Assembly (NCBI RefSeq): GCF_004104355.1
Contig: NZ_RJLM01000015.1
Span: 24,092-88,091 of the forward strand
DNA from: Photobacterium chitinilyticum
Lineage (GTDB): Bacteria > Pseudomonadota > Gammaproteobacteria > Enterobacterales > Vibrionaceae
Reading direction: 5' to 3'
DNA length: 64,000 bases
The notes under the pieces were generated by a model. The model made no database searches, had not been told where the DNA came from, and saw nothing but the letters and a program-made list of their open reading frames with translations. Below are positions 1 to 9,557 of this stretch, in pieces (position 1 is the stretch's first letter; each line of letters opens with the position of its first letter). The position numbers and the translations under genes were made by a program.

Positions 1-524
1 GGTTTGATTTCCCGTATATGGTCAAACGTCGGGAAGATGGTAAGAAACGGCCACCGGACCGTCAGCCCAAGTTGCTGCTCGACTTTCAGCGTCATATCGA
101 TGCCTTTGCCGATGGCAAGCTGGTAATTGGCGGCAAGTCCATGGGCGGGCGGATGGCCAGTATCATGGTGAGTGATACTGCCGCTCAGTTGCAGGATGTC
201 GAAAATTGTACGGCGAAAGTACAGGGCGTGGCATGTTTGGGCTTCCCTTTTCATCCGCCGGGCAAGCCCGAAAACTTCCGTGGCGAACACCTGAAAGTAG
301 CAGCCTTGCCGACACTTATTTTGCAGGGAGAGCGCGACACGTTTGGCACTCGCTCTGAAGTGGAAGGCTGGGAATATGCGGACTCGGTGTCGGTTAAATT
401 TTTACCCGACGGCGACCATAGCCTTAAACCAAGGAAAGCCTCGGGCTATACCGAACAGCAGAACCGAGATCAAACCGTTGCGTTGCTGGCAGCCTTTATC
501 AAGGAGTGTGTAGGTGCAATCTGA
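1..524 (+). CDS. alpha/beta hydrolase, KANL3/Tex30-like (5' end outside window)
   Basis: The reading frame is open from the first base, so the gene starts upstream of the window; about 173 C-terminal residues are visible. A nucleophile elbow G-K-S-M-G sits in GGKSMGGRMAS, and a late GDHSLKP supplies the likely catalytic histidine, with GERDTFG around the probable acid residue. This matches the dienelactone-hydrolase-like alpha/beta hydrolases of the KANL3/Tex30 group; the substrate is unknown. Its stop codon overlaps the GTG start of the next gene by 11 bases, implying cotranscription. The hydrolase fold is well supported, the subfamily less so. Confidence 0.75.
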   Translation, partial: FDFPYMVKRREDGKKRPPDRQPKLLLDFQRHIDAFADGKLVIGGKSMGGRMASIMVSDTAAQLQDVENCTAKVQGVACLGFPFHPPGKPENFRGEHLKVAALPTLILQGERDTFGTRSEVEGWEYADSVSVKFLPDGDHSLKPRKASGYTEQQNRDQTVALLAAFIKECVGAI

Positions 525-903
525 TCACCAGTGGCCAAGGATTATCTTACTTTTTGCGACGTTAAGTGGTGCTATTGCCGTTGCGCTGGGGGCATTTGCC
601 GCTCATGGTTTAAAAGCGCAGCTGGCCCCGTACTTGCTGGATGTGTTCAAAACCGGTGTCCAGTATCAGGCCTGGCACAGCCTGGCTTTGCTTGGTTGTG
701 GAATCTGGGCACGCATTATGCCGACAAAAGCGGTATTATACGCAGCCCTGTTTTTTGCAGTGGGTATTTTGCTCTTCAGCGGTAGCCTGTATGCGCTGGC
801 GTTGACGGGAATAAAATGGTTCGGCCCCGTCACGCCAATGGGGGGCATATGTTTTATTATTGGCTGGGTAGCGCTTGCAGTGTCTGCCTGGCGCTCAGCT
901 TGA
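514..903 (+). CDS. ygdD: DUF423 membrane protein YgdD
   Basis: A 129-residue protein with four hydrophobic segments and the DUF423 hallmark GAFAAHGLK near the N-terminus, followed by FKTGVQYQAWHSLALL. It is an inner-membrane protein of unknown function. The start is GTG at 514, with AAGGAG at 501-506 seven bases upstream; the start lies inside the end of the hydrolase gene, so translation is probably coupled. In E. coli ygdD also sits directly before rlmM (ygdE), supporting the assignment. Confidence 0.88.
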   Translation: MQSDHQWPRIILLFATLSGAIAVALGAFAAHGLKAQLAPYLLDVFKTGVQYQAWHSLALLGCGIWARIMPTKAVLYAALFFAVGILLFSGSLYALALTGIKWFGPVTPMGGICFIIGWVALAVSAWRSA

Positions 904-912
904 GGGTTCAAA

Positions 913-1995
913 GTGAATCACGTTATATTGTACTGTCGTCCAGGCTTTGAAAAAGAATGTGCCGGTGAAGTTCAGGACAAAGCAAACAAACTGGAGTTGT
1001 ATGGTTTTCCTCGGGCGAAAAGCAATACCGGTTATGTTGTATTTGAATTTTATCAGCAGGGTGATGCCGAGAAATTCACTAAGCTACAACCATTCTCTTC
1101 GTTGATTTTTGCCCGCCAGATGTTTGCAGCGGTATCACTCTTGACGGATTTACCGCAGGACGATCGTATCTCACCGATCCTCGAGGCGGTTGAAGGCTTC
1201 CCCCGTTGCGGTGAGCTTCGAGTTGAAACGCCGGATACCAATGAGGCAAAAGAGCTGTTGAAGTTCTGCCGTAAGTTTACGGTGCCCTTGCGTCAGGTAA
1301 TGCGTAAAAAGGACATCCTGTATGCAAAAGACAATGCATGGAAACCGGTGCTTCATATTTGCTTTATTGCACCGGGCTGTTGTTATGTCGGCTATTCGCT
1401 ATCGAACAATAATTCACAGTTTTTCATGGGGATCCCGCGCCTGAAGTTCCCGTCCGATGCGCCAAGCCGTTCAACACTGAAGCTGGAAGAAGCGTTCCAT
1501 GTCTTTATCCCCCGCGATGAGTGGGATGAACGTCTGGCTTCTGGTATGTGGGGTGTTGACCTAGGAGCTTGTCCTGGTGGCTGGACCTATCAACTGGTTA
1601 AGCGGTCGATGTTTGTTCATTCGATTGATAACGGCCAGATGGCGCAGAGCCTGATGGATACCGGTCAGGTGAAACATCATGAAGTCGATGGTTTCAAGTT
1701 CGAACCGGCACGTAAGAACGTTACCTGGATCGTGTGTGACATGATTGAGAAGCCGGCTCGAGTTGCGCATTTGATGGGTGACTGGATGATCAAGGCGTGG
1801 GCAAAAGAGGCGATTTTTAACCTCAAGCTGCCAATGAAAGGTCGTTACGACGAAGTACTGCAGGATATCGAAAACCTGAAAGAGTACATGATACAGAATG
1901 GTGTGAAATTCAAGCTACAGGCTAAGCACTTGTATCATGACCGTGAAGAGATCACTGTCCACATTCAGCGTTTGGATAACCGCTCGCCGCATTAA
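913..1995 (+). CDS. rlmM: 23S rRNA (cytidine-2498 2'-O) methyltransferase RlmM
   Basis: A 360-residue SAM-dependent enzyme that methylates the ribose of C2498 in the peptidyl-transferase region of 23S rRNA. The N-terminal part is the THUMP-like RNA-binding region ([13 protein letters not shown]). The Rossmann methyltransferase domain starts around residue 210 with the SAM motif [15 protein letters not shown] and continues to an [12 protein letters not shown] region. Length equals the usual ~360. The start is GTG at 913, just after ygdD. A bidirectional terminator follows at 2023-2054. Confidence 0.95.
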   Translation: MNHVILYCRPGFEKECAGEVQDKANKLELYGFPRAKSNTGYVVFEFYQQGDAEKFTKLQPFSSLIFARQMFAAVSLLTDLPQDDRISPILEAVEGFPRCGELRVETPDTNEAKELLKFCRKFTVPLRQVMRKKDILYAKDNAWKPVLHICFIAPGCCYVGYSLSNNNSQFFMGIPRLKFPSDAPSRSTLKLEEAFHVFIPRDEWDERLASGMWGVDLGACPGGWTYQLVKRSMFVHSIDNGQMAQSLMDTGQVKHHEVDGFKFEPARKNVTWIVCDMIEKPARVAHLMGDWMIKAWAKEAIFNLKLPMKGRYDEVLQDIENLKEYMIQNGVKFKLQAKHLYHDREEITVHIQRLDNRSPH

Positions 1996-2022
1996 TCGTG
2001 GCAGTATTGGTTAGTGCTGAGT

Positions 2023-2054
2023 AAAAAACGCCATCATAGCTGATGGCGTTTTTT
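2023..2054. terminator. bidirectional terminator between rlmM and xni
   Basis: A perfect 14-bp inverted repeat (AAAAAACGCCATCA / TGATGGCGTTTTTT) around a 4-base loop, with A- and T-runs at the outer ends. It can terminate both the rightward rlmM transcript and the leftward xni transcript, which converge here. Confidence 0.88.
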
Positions 2055-2080
2055 GTGTTTTCAGAAGGGGCTACGGGTGC

Positions 2081-2854
2081 TTAGCTTGGTGTCTGATAGC
2101 GAATATCTTGCAGATTAAACCCCAGCTGGAGATCGGTTTTCAGCGAAGCGACCTGTTTGCTGGCAATGGCCGTTTCTTGCTGCCCATCCACTTTTTTCTG
2201 CCATTTGGCTGGTAAATCCTCGGCGGCGAGAATTGTTTCAAGATTGGGGTATAAAGATAGTAATTCAACGGCAGCTTTTGGCCCGACGCCCGGGATCCCG
2301 GGTATTTTACTGGAGCTGATCCCGGCGAGTCCCCAATAGTCTGGTAACTGCTCGGGTTTTACGCCGTATTCTTTTTCGATAAACGGGCTGTCTAGCCAGC
2401 GTTGTTGAAAATAATCCCGGATCCGCAGCGTTGGCTGTAACAGCTGGCAATAGCCTTTGTCGGTTGACACGATTGTGACCTGCTGGCCGCGATCCGCGAC
2501 TTTCAGTGCCAGTGTTGCCACTAAATCATCGGCCTCGTCGCCATCAGAAAGCAGTGAGTCTATTCCGATAGCCATAAAGGCATCCTGAATCACATCCATG
2601 CCTGCCAGCAGCTCAGAAGGCATAGGTTTGCGCCCTTCTTTGTAGTGCGGCAGAAGCTCGGCCCGCCAGCCGCGGTCTTCACCGTGATGATCGAATACCG
2701 CGACAATATGGGTCGGCTTGCTACTGTCGATGATCTTGCCCAGCGCCTGGCAGCATACACGTGCCGTATTTTGAACATCTGGCTCGCCGGGTTGGGCTGC
2801 ATGGACGCGCCGAATAAGGTTTAGGGCATCAATAATAACAAGATGGATAGTCAT
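2081..2854 (-). CDS. xni: flap endonuclease Xni (ExoIX)
   Basis: A 257-residue protein of the polymerase-I-type 5' nuclease / flap endonuclease family, homologous to E. coli ExoIX. Visible elements are the N-terminal VIIDALNLIRR, the metal-site acidic cluster DGDEADDLVATLA, STDKGYCQLL, and the H3TH DNA-binding turn GIPGVGPKAAVELL. Family members of this length lack the polymerase and 3' exonuclease domains. It lies downstream of ppnN on the same strand, with a terminator-like hairpin (2875-2899) between them, so xni may depend on readthrough or a weak promoter of its own. Confidence 0.93.
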   Translation of the reverse strand: MTIHLVIIDALNLIRRVHAAQPGEPDVQNTARVCCQALGKIIDSSKPTHIVAVFDHHGEDRGWRAELLPHYKEGRKPMPSELLAGMDVIQDAFMAIGIDSLLSDGDEADDLVATLALKVADRGQQVTIVSTDKGYCQLLQPTLRIRDYFQQRWLDSPFIEKEYGVKPEQLPDYWGLAGISSSKIPGIPGVGPKAAVELLSLYPNLETILAAEDLPAKWQKKVDGQQETAIASKQVASLKTDLQLGFNLQDIRYQTPS

Positions 2855-2874
2855 AATGGTGATTAACGTCGATC

Positions 2875-2899
2875 AAAAAAGGGCCAGTACAGGCCCTTT
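2875..2899 (-). terminator. intrinsic terminator after ppnN
   Basis: Stem AAAGGGCC / GGCCCTTT with a 6-base loop. On the minus strand it is followed by a run of six T (complement of 2875-2880). It lies between the ppnN stop and the xni start. Confidence 0.75.
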
Positions 2900-2963
2900 A
2901 TTGTACGCATTGCGTTGTTAGAGTGTAACCGCTGATAGCAGAATAACGGATAATTTCATGGTG

Positions 2964-4337
2964 TTATTTACCGTTGCCAGAGTTTGTGATGATTTCGTAG
3001 CATGGCACATAACTCGTGCCTGGTAGTTTCATTCTCTGTTGTTCAACAAAGCTTCTCAATAGCTTATCCATTCTCTTCATCAGGGCGATGTCGCCATTAA
3101 TTTGGAATGGCCCCTTGCGTTCAATTTCCCTAATGCCTTCTTCTTTGACATTGCCGGCAACGATCCCCGAAAACGCCCTGCGTAAATGAGCGGCCAGATG
3201 TTCCGGACGCTGATTCATATGCAGGTCGAGGCTCGCCATTGATTCGTGGGTAGGCTCGAACGGCAGTTGGAACTCCGGCGGAATTTTCAGCGCCCAGTTG
3301 TAGCTATAGGCATCGCCGGTTGCAAGCCGCTGCTCTTTGATGAGCGGCATCGCTGCTTTCATGACCCGTGCTACTTTTGCCGGATCATCGATGATGATTT
3401 CATAGTGTTTGGTTGCTGCCTCACCCAGGGTATCTTGGATAAAACTATCAAGAGTTCGGAAATACGGTTCGCTCTCTTTGGGACCGGTCAGCACCAGAGG
3501 CATCGGCTGGCTGGCATTTTCCGGGTGCATCAGAATTCCCAGAATATAGAGCAGCTCCTCGGCCGTACCTGCACCACCCGGGAAAATCACAATACCATGA
3601 CCGGCACGGACAAAGGCCTCTAGTCGTTTTTCGATATCCGGCAGGATCACCAGCTCATTCACAATCGGATTCGGTGGCTCGGCAGCAATGATTGATGGTT
3701 CTGTCAGGCCGATAAAGCGGCTTTGTGGATAGCGTTGTTTGGCATGGCCGATGGCCGCACCTTTCATCGGCCCTTCCATGGCTCCCGGCCCACAGCCGGT
3801 ACAGATGTTTAGCTCGCGAAGTCCTAGTTCATGGCCGACTTCGCGGGTGTACTGGTATTCAACCGGGTTGATGGAGTGGCCACCCCAGCAGACGACAATA
3901 TTGGGATCCTCGCCAGAACGTACTGTCTTGGCGTTGCGCAATACGCTGAATACAAAGTTGGTAATATGCGGTGCGCTGGTCAGGTTGATATCGTTGCGCT
4001 GCTTTACGTGCATATTGACATAGACGATATCCCGCAGCACTGCGAACATATGCTCCTGAATGCCACGGATGATCCTACCATCGACGAAAGCATGCTCAGG
4101 GGGATTCATTAGCTCGAGCTTGATCCCTCGCTCTCTGCGCATCACGTTGACATCAAAGCTTTTGTTCTTTTCCAGTAGCTCTTTGGAGTTGTCGGTATGG
4201 CTGCCTGAATTAAGCACAGCCAGTGAACAGTTGCGATATAAGCGGTACAAATCACTGGATGCTGTTGCCTTCAGGCGGTCCACTTCTAATTGCGACAGTA
4301 GATCCATTGCCCCTACAGGACTGATATGAGTAATCAT
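2964..4337 (-). CDS. ppnN: pyrimidine/purine-5'-nucleotide nucleosidase PpnN
   Basis: A 457-residue nucleotide nucleosidase (YgdH) that splits NMPs into base and ribose 5-phosphate; the E. coli enzyme binds (p)ppGpp. It carries the LOG-family motif [15 protein letters not shown], preceded by [19 protein letters not shown], and both the family N-terminal ([20 protein letters not shown]) and C-terminal extensions. The start at 4337 gives the family N-terminus and has GGGAGG five to six bases upstream; an in-frame codon 18 bases earlier is less likely. The upstream gap 4338-4570 contains overlapping inverted repeats described in the findings. Confidence 0.95.
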   Translation of the reverse strand: MITHISPVGAMDLLSQLEVDRLKATASSDLYRLYRNCSLAVLNSGSHTDNSKELLEKNKSFDVNVMRRERGIKLELMNPPEHAFVDGRIIRGIQEHMFAVLRDIVYVNMHVKQRNDINLTSAPHITNFVFSVLRNAKTVRSGEDPNIVVCWGGHSINPVEYQYTREVGHELGLRELNICTGCGPGAMEGPMKGAAIGHAKQRYPQSRFIGLTEPSIIAAEPPNPIVNELVILPDIEKRLEAFVRAGHGIVIFPGGAGTAEELLYILGILMHPENASQPMPLVLTGPKESEPYFRTLDSFIQDTLGEAATKHYEIIIDDPAKVARVMKAAMPLIKEQRLATGDAYSYNWALKIPPEFQLPFEPTHESMASLDLHMNQRPEHLAAHLRRAFSGIVAGNVKEEGIREIERKGPFQINGDIALMKRMDKLLRSFVEQQRMKLPGTSYVPCYEIITNSGNGK

Positions 4338-4570
4338 GGTTACCTCCCTGGTCACGATGAAACGGCTTTACTCACGCTGTTCTGATTTTTTTGAAGAGTA
4401 AGTAAGCAGAGCCGGAGAGAGAAAATCTCAGAGGTGTTTTTAAGGTACTCACATTATTGCGTATGTTCCTTAAAAATCAGTCTGTTATTTCACCATACAC
4501 ACGGATGTGTAATTTGACCAGAAATTGATGTGCCAGATGATGACTCGAATAGAATTATGAGAGGGCGGAG

Positions 4571-6130
4571 CTAGGAGATCCATAATATACGGTTACGGCC
4601 GGTGCTCTTGGCACTGAACAGAGCTTTATCGGTACGCTCGATAATATCACCAGGGGTGTCGTTACCGTCAAACAGGGTCGCGCCAATCGAGACGCTGATA
4701 GAAACGTTTTGCTCTCGGAAACGGAAGGGGAGCTGAGTGACTGTTTCACGGATTTTTCCAAGGCACTTGTTGCGCTCTTCCTCGTTGGTATCAGGGAGAA
4801 TGATCATAAACTCATCGTCACCGAAACGGGCGATAAAGTCGGTATCACTTAGGGTTTGGCGGATAGTCCGAGCAATAATTTTCAATACCTTATCACCGGC
4901 AAGATGGCCATAGCTGTCGTTGATCTCTTTGAAACTGTCGATATCGATCATCGCTACGCAGACTGGGTGCTGGTAGCGTAGCCAACGGCGGTATTCATGT
5001 TCGAGGCGATCAGTTAAGGCCGCGCGATTGTATACCCGGGTCAGATTATCGAGGAACATTTTTCGTTCTTGGTCATTAAGCCGGCGGCGGAAGTCCTGGG
5101 TTTGTTCAAATAGGCTATGGATCTTATTTTCGTTATAGCCCAGCTGTTCAACCAAGGCTCTTTCGCGTTTCTCGAGGGCTTTATTACGCTCGGCAAGTAC
5201 CAGCAACTCCTTGGTGAGCTCGGTAAGCGTCGGTCGCCAGTGCTCGAGGTTCTTCTGATCGTTGAGGCCTTGTCGAATTGAAGTGGCCAAATCGGCAAGT
5301 TCAGAGGTCATCTCGCTGCGGTGTTCATACAGTGCAGAGCTTTGGCCGACACTTTGATTGGTCGTTTTCTGCAGGGTCGCCAAATCACTGTTTACACTGT
5401 CGAGAAACTGTTGAGATGAACGGCGTTCCTGACGTGTACCATCAAGGACCAGACGCAGTATTTCCAGTGACAGCTCAATCAGGGTTTGTGGTGTTACACC
5501 GATAAGGAGCTGGCTACGGATGCTCAGTAATTTGTCACCAGACTCTCCATCAAAGTCGAGCTCGGTGATCAATCGCTGTAATTCACTGGTCAGCTGAAGC
5601 AGTAGATCGTGATCCAGGCTATCTTTCATCGCCATGGCGTCACTGGAGACGGCCATTAATTTTAGGGCGCGCTCGTATAATTCCAGAATTCGGATGATTT
5701 GCTTGTGGGTCTGAGCCAGGGTATCTGAGGGCTGGCCAAGCAAGTTGCGCAGTTCCCGCTTTAACTGTGCCGGTAAGCCGTGAACCCGTTTCAGGGTTTC
5801 ACTACTTTGAGCAACCTGCTGTTCTAGTCGGTGGTTTTCTTTTTCGGTAAAGTTGGCTTGCCGAGTGACCAGGCGTTCAATGATAGCCAGGCGCGGAATA
5901 AGTTTACTGACATCCTTATGCCGTTCCAGCTCGGTACGTAGCTCGTCAAGTTTTTGATCCAGCTCTCCATCTAGCCCACGACAGGCAACAGATAAACGGC
6001 TGATCAAACGCTTAAGTATCACAATTTCCCGACGAGACTTCAAAGAAGCATCGCGATACGATAATTGAGCTTGGTCTAAACGTAGCCTCAACTTACTCAC
6101 TTCAGAAGCTACGGCGTTAATATCAGTCAC
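4571..6130 (-). CDS. coiled-coil GGDEF protein, probable diguanylate cyclase with GDDEF signature
   Basis: A 519-residue soluble protein with no signal peptide or membrane segment. Roughly residues 1-350 are helical, with long coiled-coil stretches, including one just before the catalytic domain. The C-terminal ~165 residues form a GGDEF domain: DNLTRVYNR, DIDSFKEINDSYGHLAGD (metal and GTP contacts intact), and SISVSIGAT. The signature reads G-D-D-E-F at residues 437-441 (bases 4808-4822) instead of GG(D/E)EF. The position of the allosteric RxxD I-site reads S-D-T-D, so product inhibition at a primary I-site is unlikely. It may make c-di-GMP or be a weak or inactive enzyme. The next upstream gene also ends in a GGDEF-like fold. 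Confidence 0.85.
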   Translation of the reverse strand: MTDINAVASEVSKLRLRLDQAQLSYRDASLKSRREIVILKRLISRLSVACRGLDGELDQKLDELRTELERHKDVSKLIPRLAIIERLVTRQANFTEKENHRLEQQVAQSSETLKRVHGLPAQLKRELRNLLGQPSDTLAQTHKQIIRILELYERALKLMAVSSDAMAMKDSLDHDLLLQLTSELQRLITELDFDGESGDKLLSIRSQLLIGVTPQTLIELSLEILRLVLDGTRQERRSSQQFLDSVNSDLATLQKTTNQSVGQSSALYEHRSEMTSELADLATSIRQGLNDQKNLEHWRPTLTELTKELLVLAERNKALEKRERALVEQLGYNENKIHSLFEQTQDFRRRLNDQERKMFLDNLTRVYNRAALTDRLEHEYRRWLRYQHPVCVAMIDIDSFKEINDSYGHLAGDKVLKIIARTIRQTLSDTDFIARFGDDEFMIILPDTNEEERNKCLGKIRETVTQLPFRFREQNVSISVSIGATLFDGNDTPGDIIERTDKALFSAKSTGRNRILWIS

Positions 6131-6262
6131 GTTGTCGAAAAATTACCTTACAGAAGTGGACCCTTTCTTATCAGCACGTTAGTCTGCGGGCGACTAGACA
6201 TGCTAGCAAAATTGGTCGAACAATTCATTGTTATCGGCGATTTGGCTGATAACTGCAGCAGT

Positions 6263-8542
6263 CTAAATGACATTTGTGTCAGAATCGTGATCATTATTCC
6301 AGATGATGTCGTCGGTCGACGAACTCTGTACTTTGACTAACCCATTGTCAATACCCTGGGTACAGGCCTTGCGGATATTATCGCTGGCAAAACTGGCCGC
6401 AGGCGCTGCGTCAATCGCACTGAGGTGTACCCATTGACTTCCGGGTTCTTTTTTACTGATGAGGCGGGCGGCATTGGCTGCCATGAGCAAGATATCCAGC
6501 AGCTCGTGATCATTAATTGCGGTATAAGCCCGAGGCAAGAAAGGATACTCAGCCATACCGATGCGTACTCGGTTATCAATTTGGCGCTTCTCCAGGAAGC
6601 TATCAACTAATTGCTGGATTGAACCGGCGAGCTGCTCCGGATCGGTATCCAGACGCGAGTTTGGTTCGATATAGAGAAACATTGCATCCGAGAAGTGATA
6701 CAGGCGAGCCGGATCACAAACCTGCTGCTTGAGGTACTCACCGAACTGACGTTCTATTTCCAGGCCTCTTTGATAGCCATGCTCAAGATAAATCTGCTTG
6801 AGGAAAGGGATTTCAAACAAGGCAAAACGCAATCTATCGCTGAGCGGTTCATTGATGATTTCGCCCAAGTGCCATTGCTCGAAGTTGGCACTGCTTTGCT
6901 GCAGGGAGTTTGGCAGGCGGGCTGTAAGCATACGCAAATTACGTAACCCACTCCGTGGGTGGGTATAAAATTCAGTCCGTAGGCGCAACAAACGCGTTTG
7001 GAGCTGTTTGGCAATGCGGTGGCGGCGCAGCAGGACAATTAGGGTAACCAAAATAACGCTGAGCAGAAAAATGGTGACATTCTTCTGCTTATACAAGGCT
7101 TTTTCACTTTCAAACTGCTGCCTTTCCATTTCTTCTAATTGTAGCGATCGCTCCAGCATCCGCTGCTGTTGCTTGAATACTTCCACATTGCTTTTGACCT
7201 GATCTTCTTGCTTACTCGAGAATAACTGCTCATAACGGCGTTGGCTGAGTAGGGCGTTGTAGTAGTCATTTTTCTGCTCGAATGCGGCCGAAAGTTCGGT
7301 CTCGCCCATTAACTGCAGATCCAAGTCGCCAATCCGGCTGGCAGCAATCAAGCCTGACTGAAGGGTCGAAACTGCTTTTTCTGTCAGTCCTTCCGCCAGT
7401 TCCAGCTTACCCTGTAGGAGCAGGGCTTCAGCCTGAATCGCCTCGTTGTTGCTCTGCGTCGCAAGTTGGCGGGTATGTTGCAGGTACTGCTCAGCCTTGG
7501 GATAGTTATAGAGCTGTAAATATATTCGGGCGATATTGAGGCGCAGCCGAGCCGATCGAATATCATGTCTGAGTTGATTCTCCTGATCCAAGGCGTTGAA
7601 GTAATGGACAAGGGCAAGATTGAAGCGTCCTTGCTGCTCGTAAATCGAAGCGATTAATGCCAGCGTTTTGGCTAACGGAAGTGTTTGGTTAAAGTGCTCG
7701 AAGAACTCACCGGCCTGGGTTGCATGCTCTAGCGCTTTGTCAAAGACTTTGCGCTGTTCAAATAGATTGGCAAGCTCGAAATTGGCCAGAGCGACCTTGG
7801 CATTGTTTTCTTGTTCGACAGCCAGCCAGTAGCCCCCGAGCAAGCGATCTAGCGCTAGGTCAAAATGGCGGTGCTGCAGGTAATGGTGCCCGATAGTTAG
7901 CTGATAGTTAATGACCTCGTTGCCGTCATCGAGGTTCATCAGATAGCGTTTGGCTTTGATAAATAGCTTTTCGGCCTTATTCTCGTTGTCGAGATGCGAT
8001 TCGATGACTGCTCGTTGCAGCAGAGATTGATACTGCAGCACTTTTATTTGCTTGGTAAGCTGAAGCGCCTTTGATTGCTCAATCTCTTTATCGACTTGAT
8101 CGAGCATGCTCAGCGCTGTGGCACTGTTTTTCAGGTTATCCCAGTAAATACGGGCATGGATCAGGCGAGTTTCAAGGGTAGTAAAAGACAGATCGTTTTC
8201 GGTAGCCAGCTGCTCTGCTGTTTTGACGGTGCTGATCGCTTCTTCAGGCTGGCTGAGAAGAGAGAAAGCTCTGGCTTTGATTTGCAAGGCATTAATAGTA
8301 TTCAGCGGAGTACGGATGGTGTGATCGGTTTCGTCATTGACATGAACCCGGGACAGCTCTTTGGGATCGCTTAGGCGGCGCTGCTCGAGATAGCGTGTGG
8401 TCATCTCAAGTGATTTGTCTGGTCTGGTCTGGAGCAGCTCATTGGCATCAGCCAGAATTGGCGTGGTATAGATTTTTGCATTTGCAGTAAAGGACGTTGC
8501 TAGGATCACCAGCATACTTACCAGCCAACGGCTCAGACACAT
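6263..8542 (-). CDS. TPR-rich membrane protein with degenerate GGDEF-like domain
   Basis: A 759-residue protein. Residues 1-22 are a signal peptide (hydrophobic core, then A-N-A). Residues ~60-440 are tetratricopeptide-like helical repeats, expected in the periplasm. A coiled-coil stretch rich in Q and E precedes one membrane segment at ~487-505. Residues ~530-700 in the cytoplasm resemble a GGDEF domain (SGLRNLRML at the entry, then LYHFSDAMFLYI), where the active-site loop is SDAMF (618-622). The catalytic and metal residues are missing, so it should not be a cyclase; it may bind nucleotide or partners. It resembles a sensor reading the periplasm through TPRs. It lies 132 bases upstream of the GDDEF gene on the same strand; cooperation is inference. 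Confidence 0.72.
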   Translation of the reverse strand: MCLSRWLVSMLVILATSFTANAKIYTTPILADANELLQTRPDKSLEMTTRYLEQRRLSDPKELSRVHVNDETDHTIRTPLNTINALQIKARAFSLLSQPEEAISTVKTAEQLATENDLSFTTLETRLIHARIYWDNLKNSATALSMLDQVDKEIEQSKALQLTKQIKVLQYQSLLQRAVIESHLDNENKAEKLFIKAKRYLMNLDDGNEVINYQLTIGHHYLQHRHFDLALDRLLGGYWLAVEQENNAKVALANFELANLFEQRKVFDKALEHATQAGEFFEHFNQTLPLAKTLALIASIYEQQGRFNLALVHYFNALDQENQLRHDIRSARLRLNIARIYLQLYNYPKAEQYLQHTRQLATQSNNEAIQAEALLLQGKLELAEGLTEKAVSTLQSGLIAASRIGDLDLQLMGETELSAAFEQKNDYYNALLSQRRYEQLFSSKQEDQVKSNVEVFKQQQRMLERSLQLEEMERQQFESEKALYKQKNVTIFLLSVILVTLIVLLRRHRIAKQLQTRLLRLRTEFYTHPRSGLRNLRMLTARLPNSLQQSSANFEQWHLGEIINEPLSDRLRFALFEIPFLKQIYLEHGYQRGLEIERQFGEYLKQQVCDPARLYHFSDAMFLYIEPNSRLDTDPEQLAGSIQQLVDSFLEKRQIDNRVRIGMAEYPFLPRAYTAINDHELLDILLMAANAARLISKKEPGSQWVHLSAIDAAPAASFASDNIRKACTQGIDNGLVKVQSSSTDDIIWNNDHDSDTNVI

Positions 8543-8598
8543 ACTTATTCTTAAACCTAAAAAAACAGTAGGTCTTAATATTACTGGCTTAGGGAATC

Positions 8599-8631
8599 AA
8601 GTCCAGCAAAGTACTCGTTTTTGCTGGACTT
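8599..8631. terminator. hairpin between TPR-sensor gene and queF
   Basis: A 12-bp perfect inverted repeat (AAGTCCAGCAAA / TTTGCTGGACTT) with a 9-base loop. It lies beyond the 3' end of queF (minus strand) and upstream of the start of the TPR gene. There is no clear T-run, so it may be a weak terminator or a protein-binding site. Confidence 0.4.
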
Positions 8632-8648
8632 ATTCTACCAAGGTAGGA

Positions 8649-9494
8649 TTATTGGCGAGCTAGGCGGAAGTTATCGCTCGGTGTTTTGCCCTGATTGGTG
8701 CGGTATGGGTTGATATCCAGGCCACCCCGACGGGTATAGCGGGCGTAAACAGTGAGCAGTTCTGGTTGGCAGAATTTTTGCAAATCGGTGAAGATACGCT
8801 CGACACACTGTTCGTGAAATTCGTTATGGTTACGGAAAGAGATCAGATAACGGAGTAGTTTTTCTCGATTGATCTTTTTGCCTGTATACGAAATTTTAAC
8901 ACTGCCCCAGTCCGGTTGGCTGGTGATCAGGCAGTTGGACTTAAGTAGGTGGCTGTTTAGCTCTTCGGTGATGATGTCGCCCTCAGCCGCACCTTCAAGG
9001 TAGGCTGGATTGAACTCATAATCTGAAATCTCGATATCCTGATTATCGATACACTTGCCTGTGAAGTTCACAATCGGCTGATTATCGAAATCTTCCAGTG
9101 GCTGAACCGTAACATCAACATCAGCACCGGCGCAGGCGGACAAATCTTTTTGCAGCGTATCGGCGATTTCTTGCCAGCTGGCAAATCGGGTTTGGTTAAA
9201 GCTGTTGAGGTAGAGCTTGAATGACTTGGATTCGATTAGGTTAGGGCTGGATGCCGGCAGGCGTACTTCGCCGATGGCCACTTGCGGCAAGCCTTTGCTA
9301 TTGAGCCAAGACAACTCATACAGTGTCCAGATGTCGTAACCGGTAAATGGCAGGCTGTCTCCCAATGCTAAATCGTCGCGGTTGAGGCTACGAGGTACCG
9401 GCTGAAGTAGTGATGGGTCATACTGATCTTTATATTCGGTGCTCTGCCCGAGAGTTAACCCTGCTAATTCTTTAGCGTCTTTATATTTGCTCAT
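8649..9494 (-). CDS. queF: NADPH-dependent 7-cyano-7-deazaguanine reductase QueF
   Basis: A 281-residue long-form (type II) QueF that reduces preQ0 to preQ1 in queuosine biosynthesis for tRNA. The family motif [12 protein letters not shown] is present near residue 90. The nucleophilic cysteine lies in [15 protein letters not shown], and the later motif is [13 protein letters not shown]. Length matches the ~280-residue E. coli enzyme. It is divergent from syd with only 63 bases between the starts, as in related genomes; no preQ1 riboswitch is seen in that gap. Confidence 0.95.
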   Translation of the reverse strand: MSKYKDAKELAGLTLGQSTEYKDQYDPSLLQPVPRSLNRDDLALGDSLPFTGYDIWTLYELSWLNSKGLPQVAIGEVRLPASSPNLIESKSFKLYLNSFNQTRFASWQEIADTLQKDLSACAGADVDVTVQPLEDFDNQPIVNFTGKCIDNQDIEISDYEFNPAYLEGAAEGDIITEELNSHLLKSNCLITSQPDWGSVKISYTGKKINREKLLRYLISFRNHNEFHEQCVERIFTDLQKFCQPELLTVYARYTRRGGLDINPYRTNQGKTPSDNFRLARQ

Positions 9495-9557
9495 ACTGTC
9501 CTGGACACACTTGGATTAGAATATGCGAAGTGTACTTAATCTTTAATGAGGTTGCGA

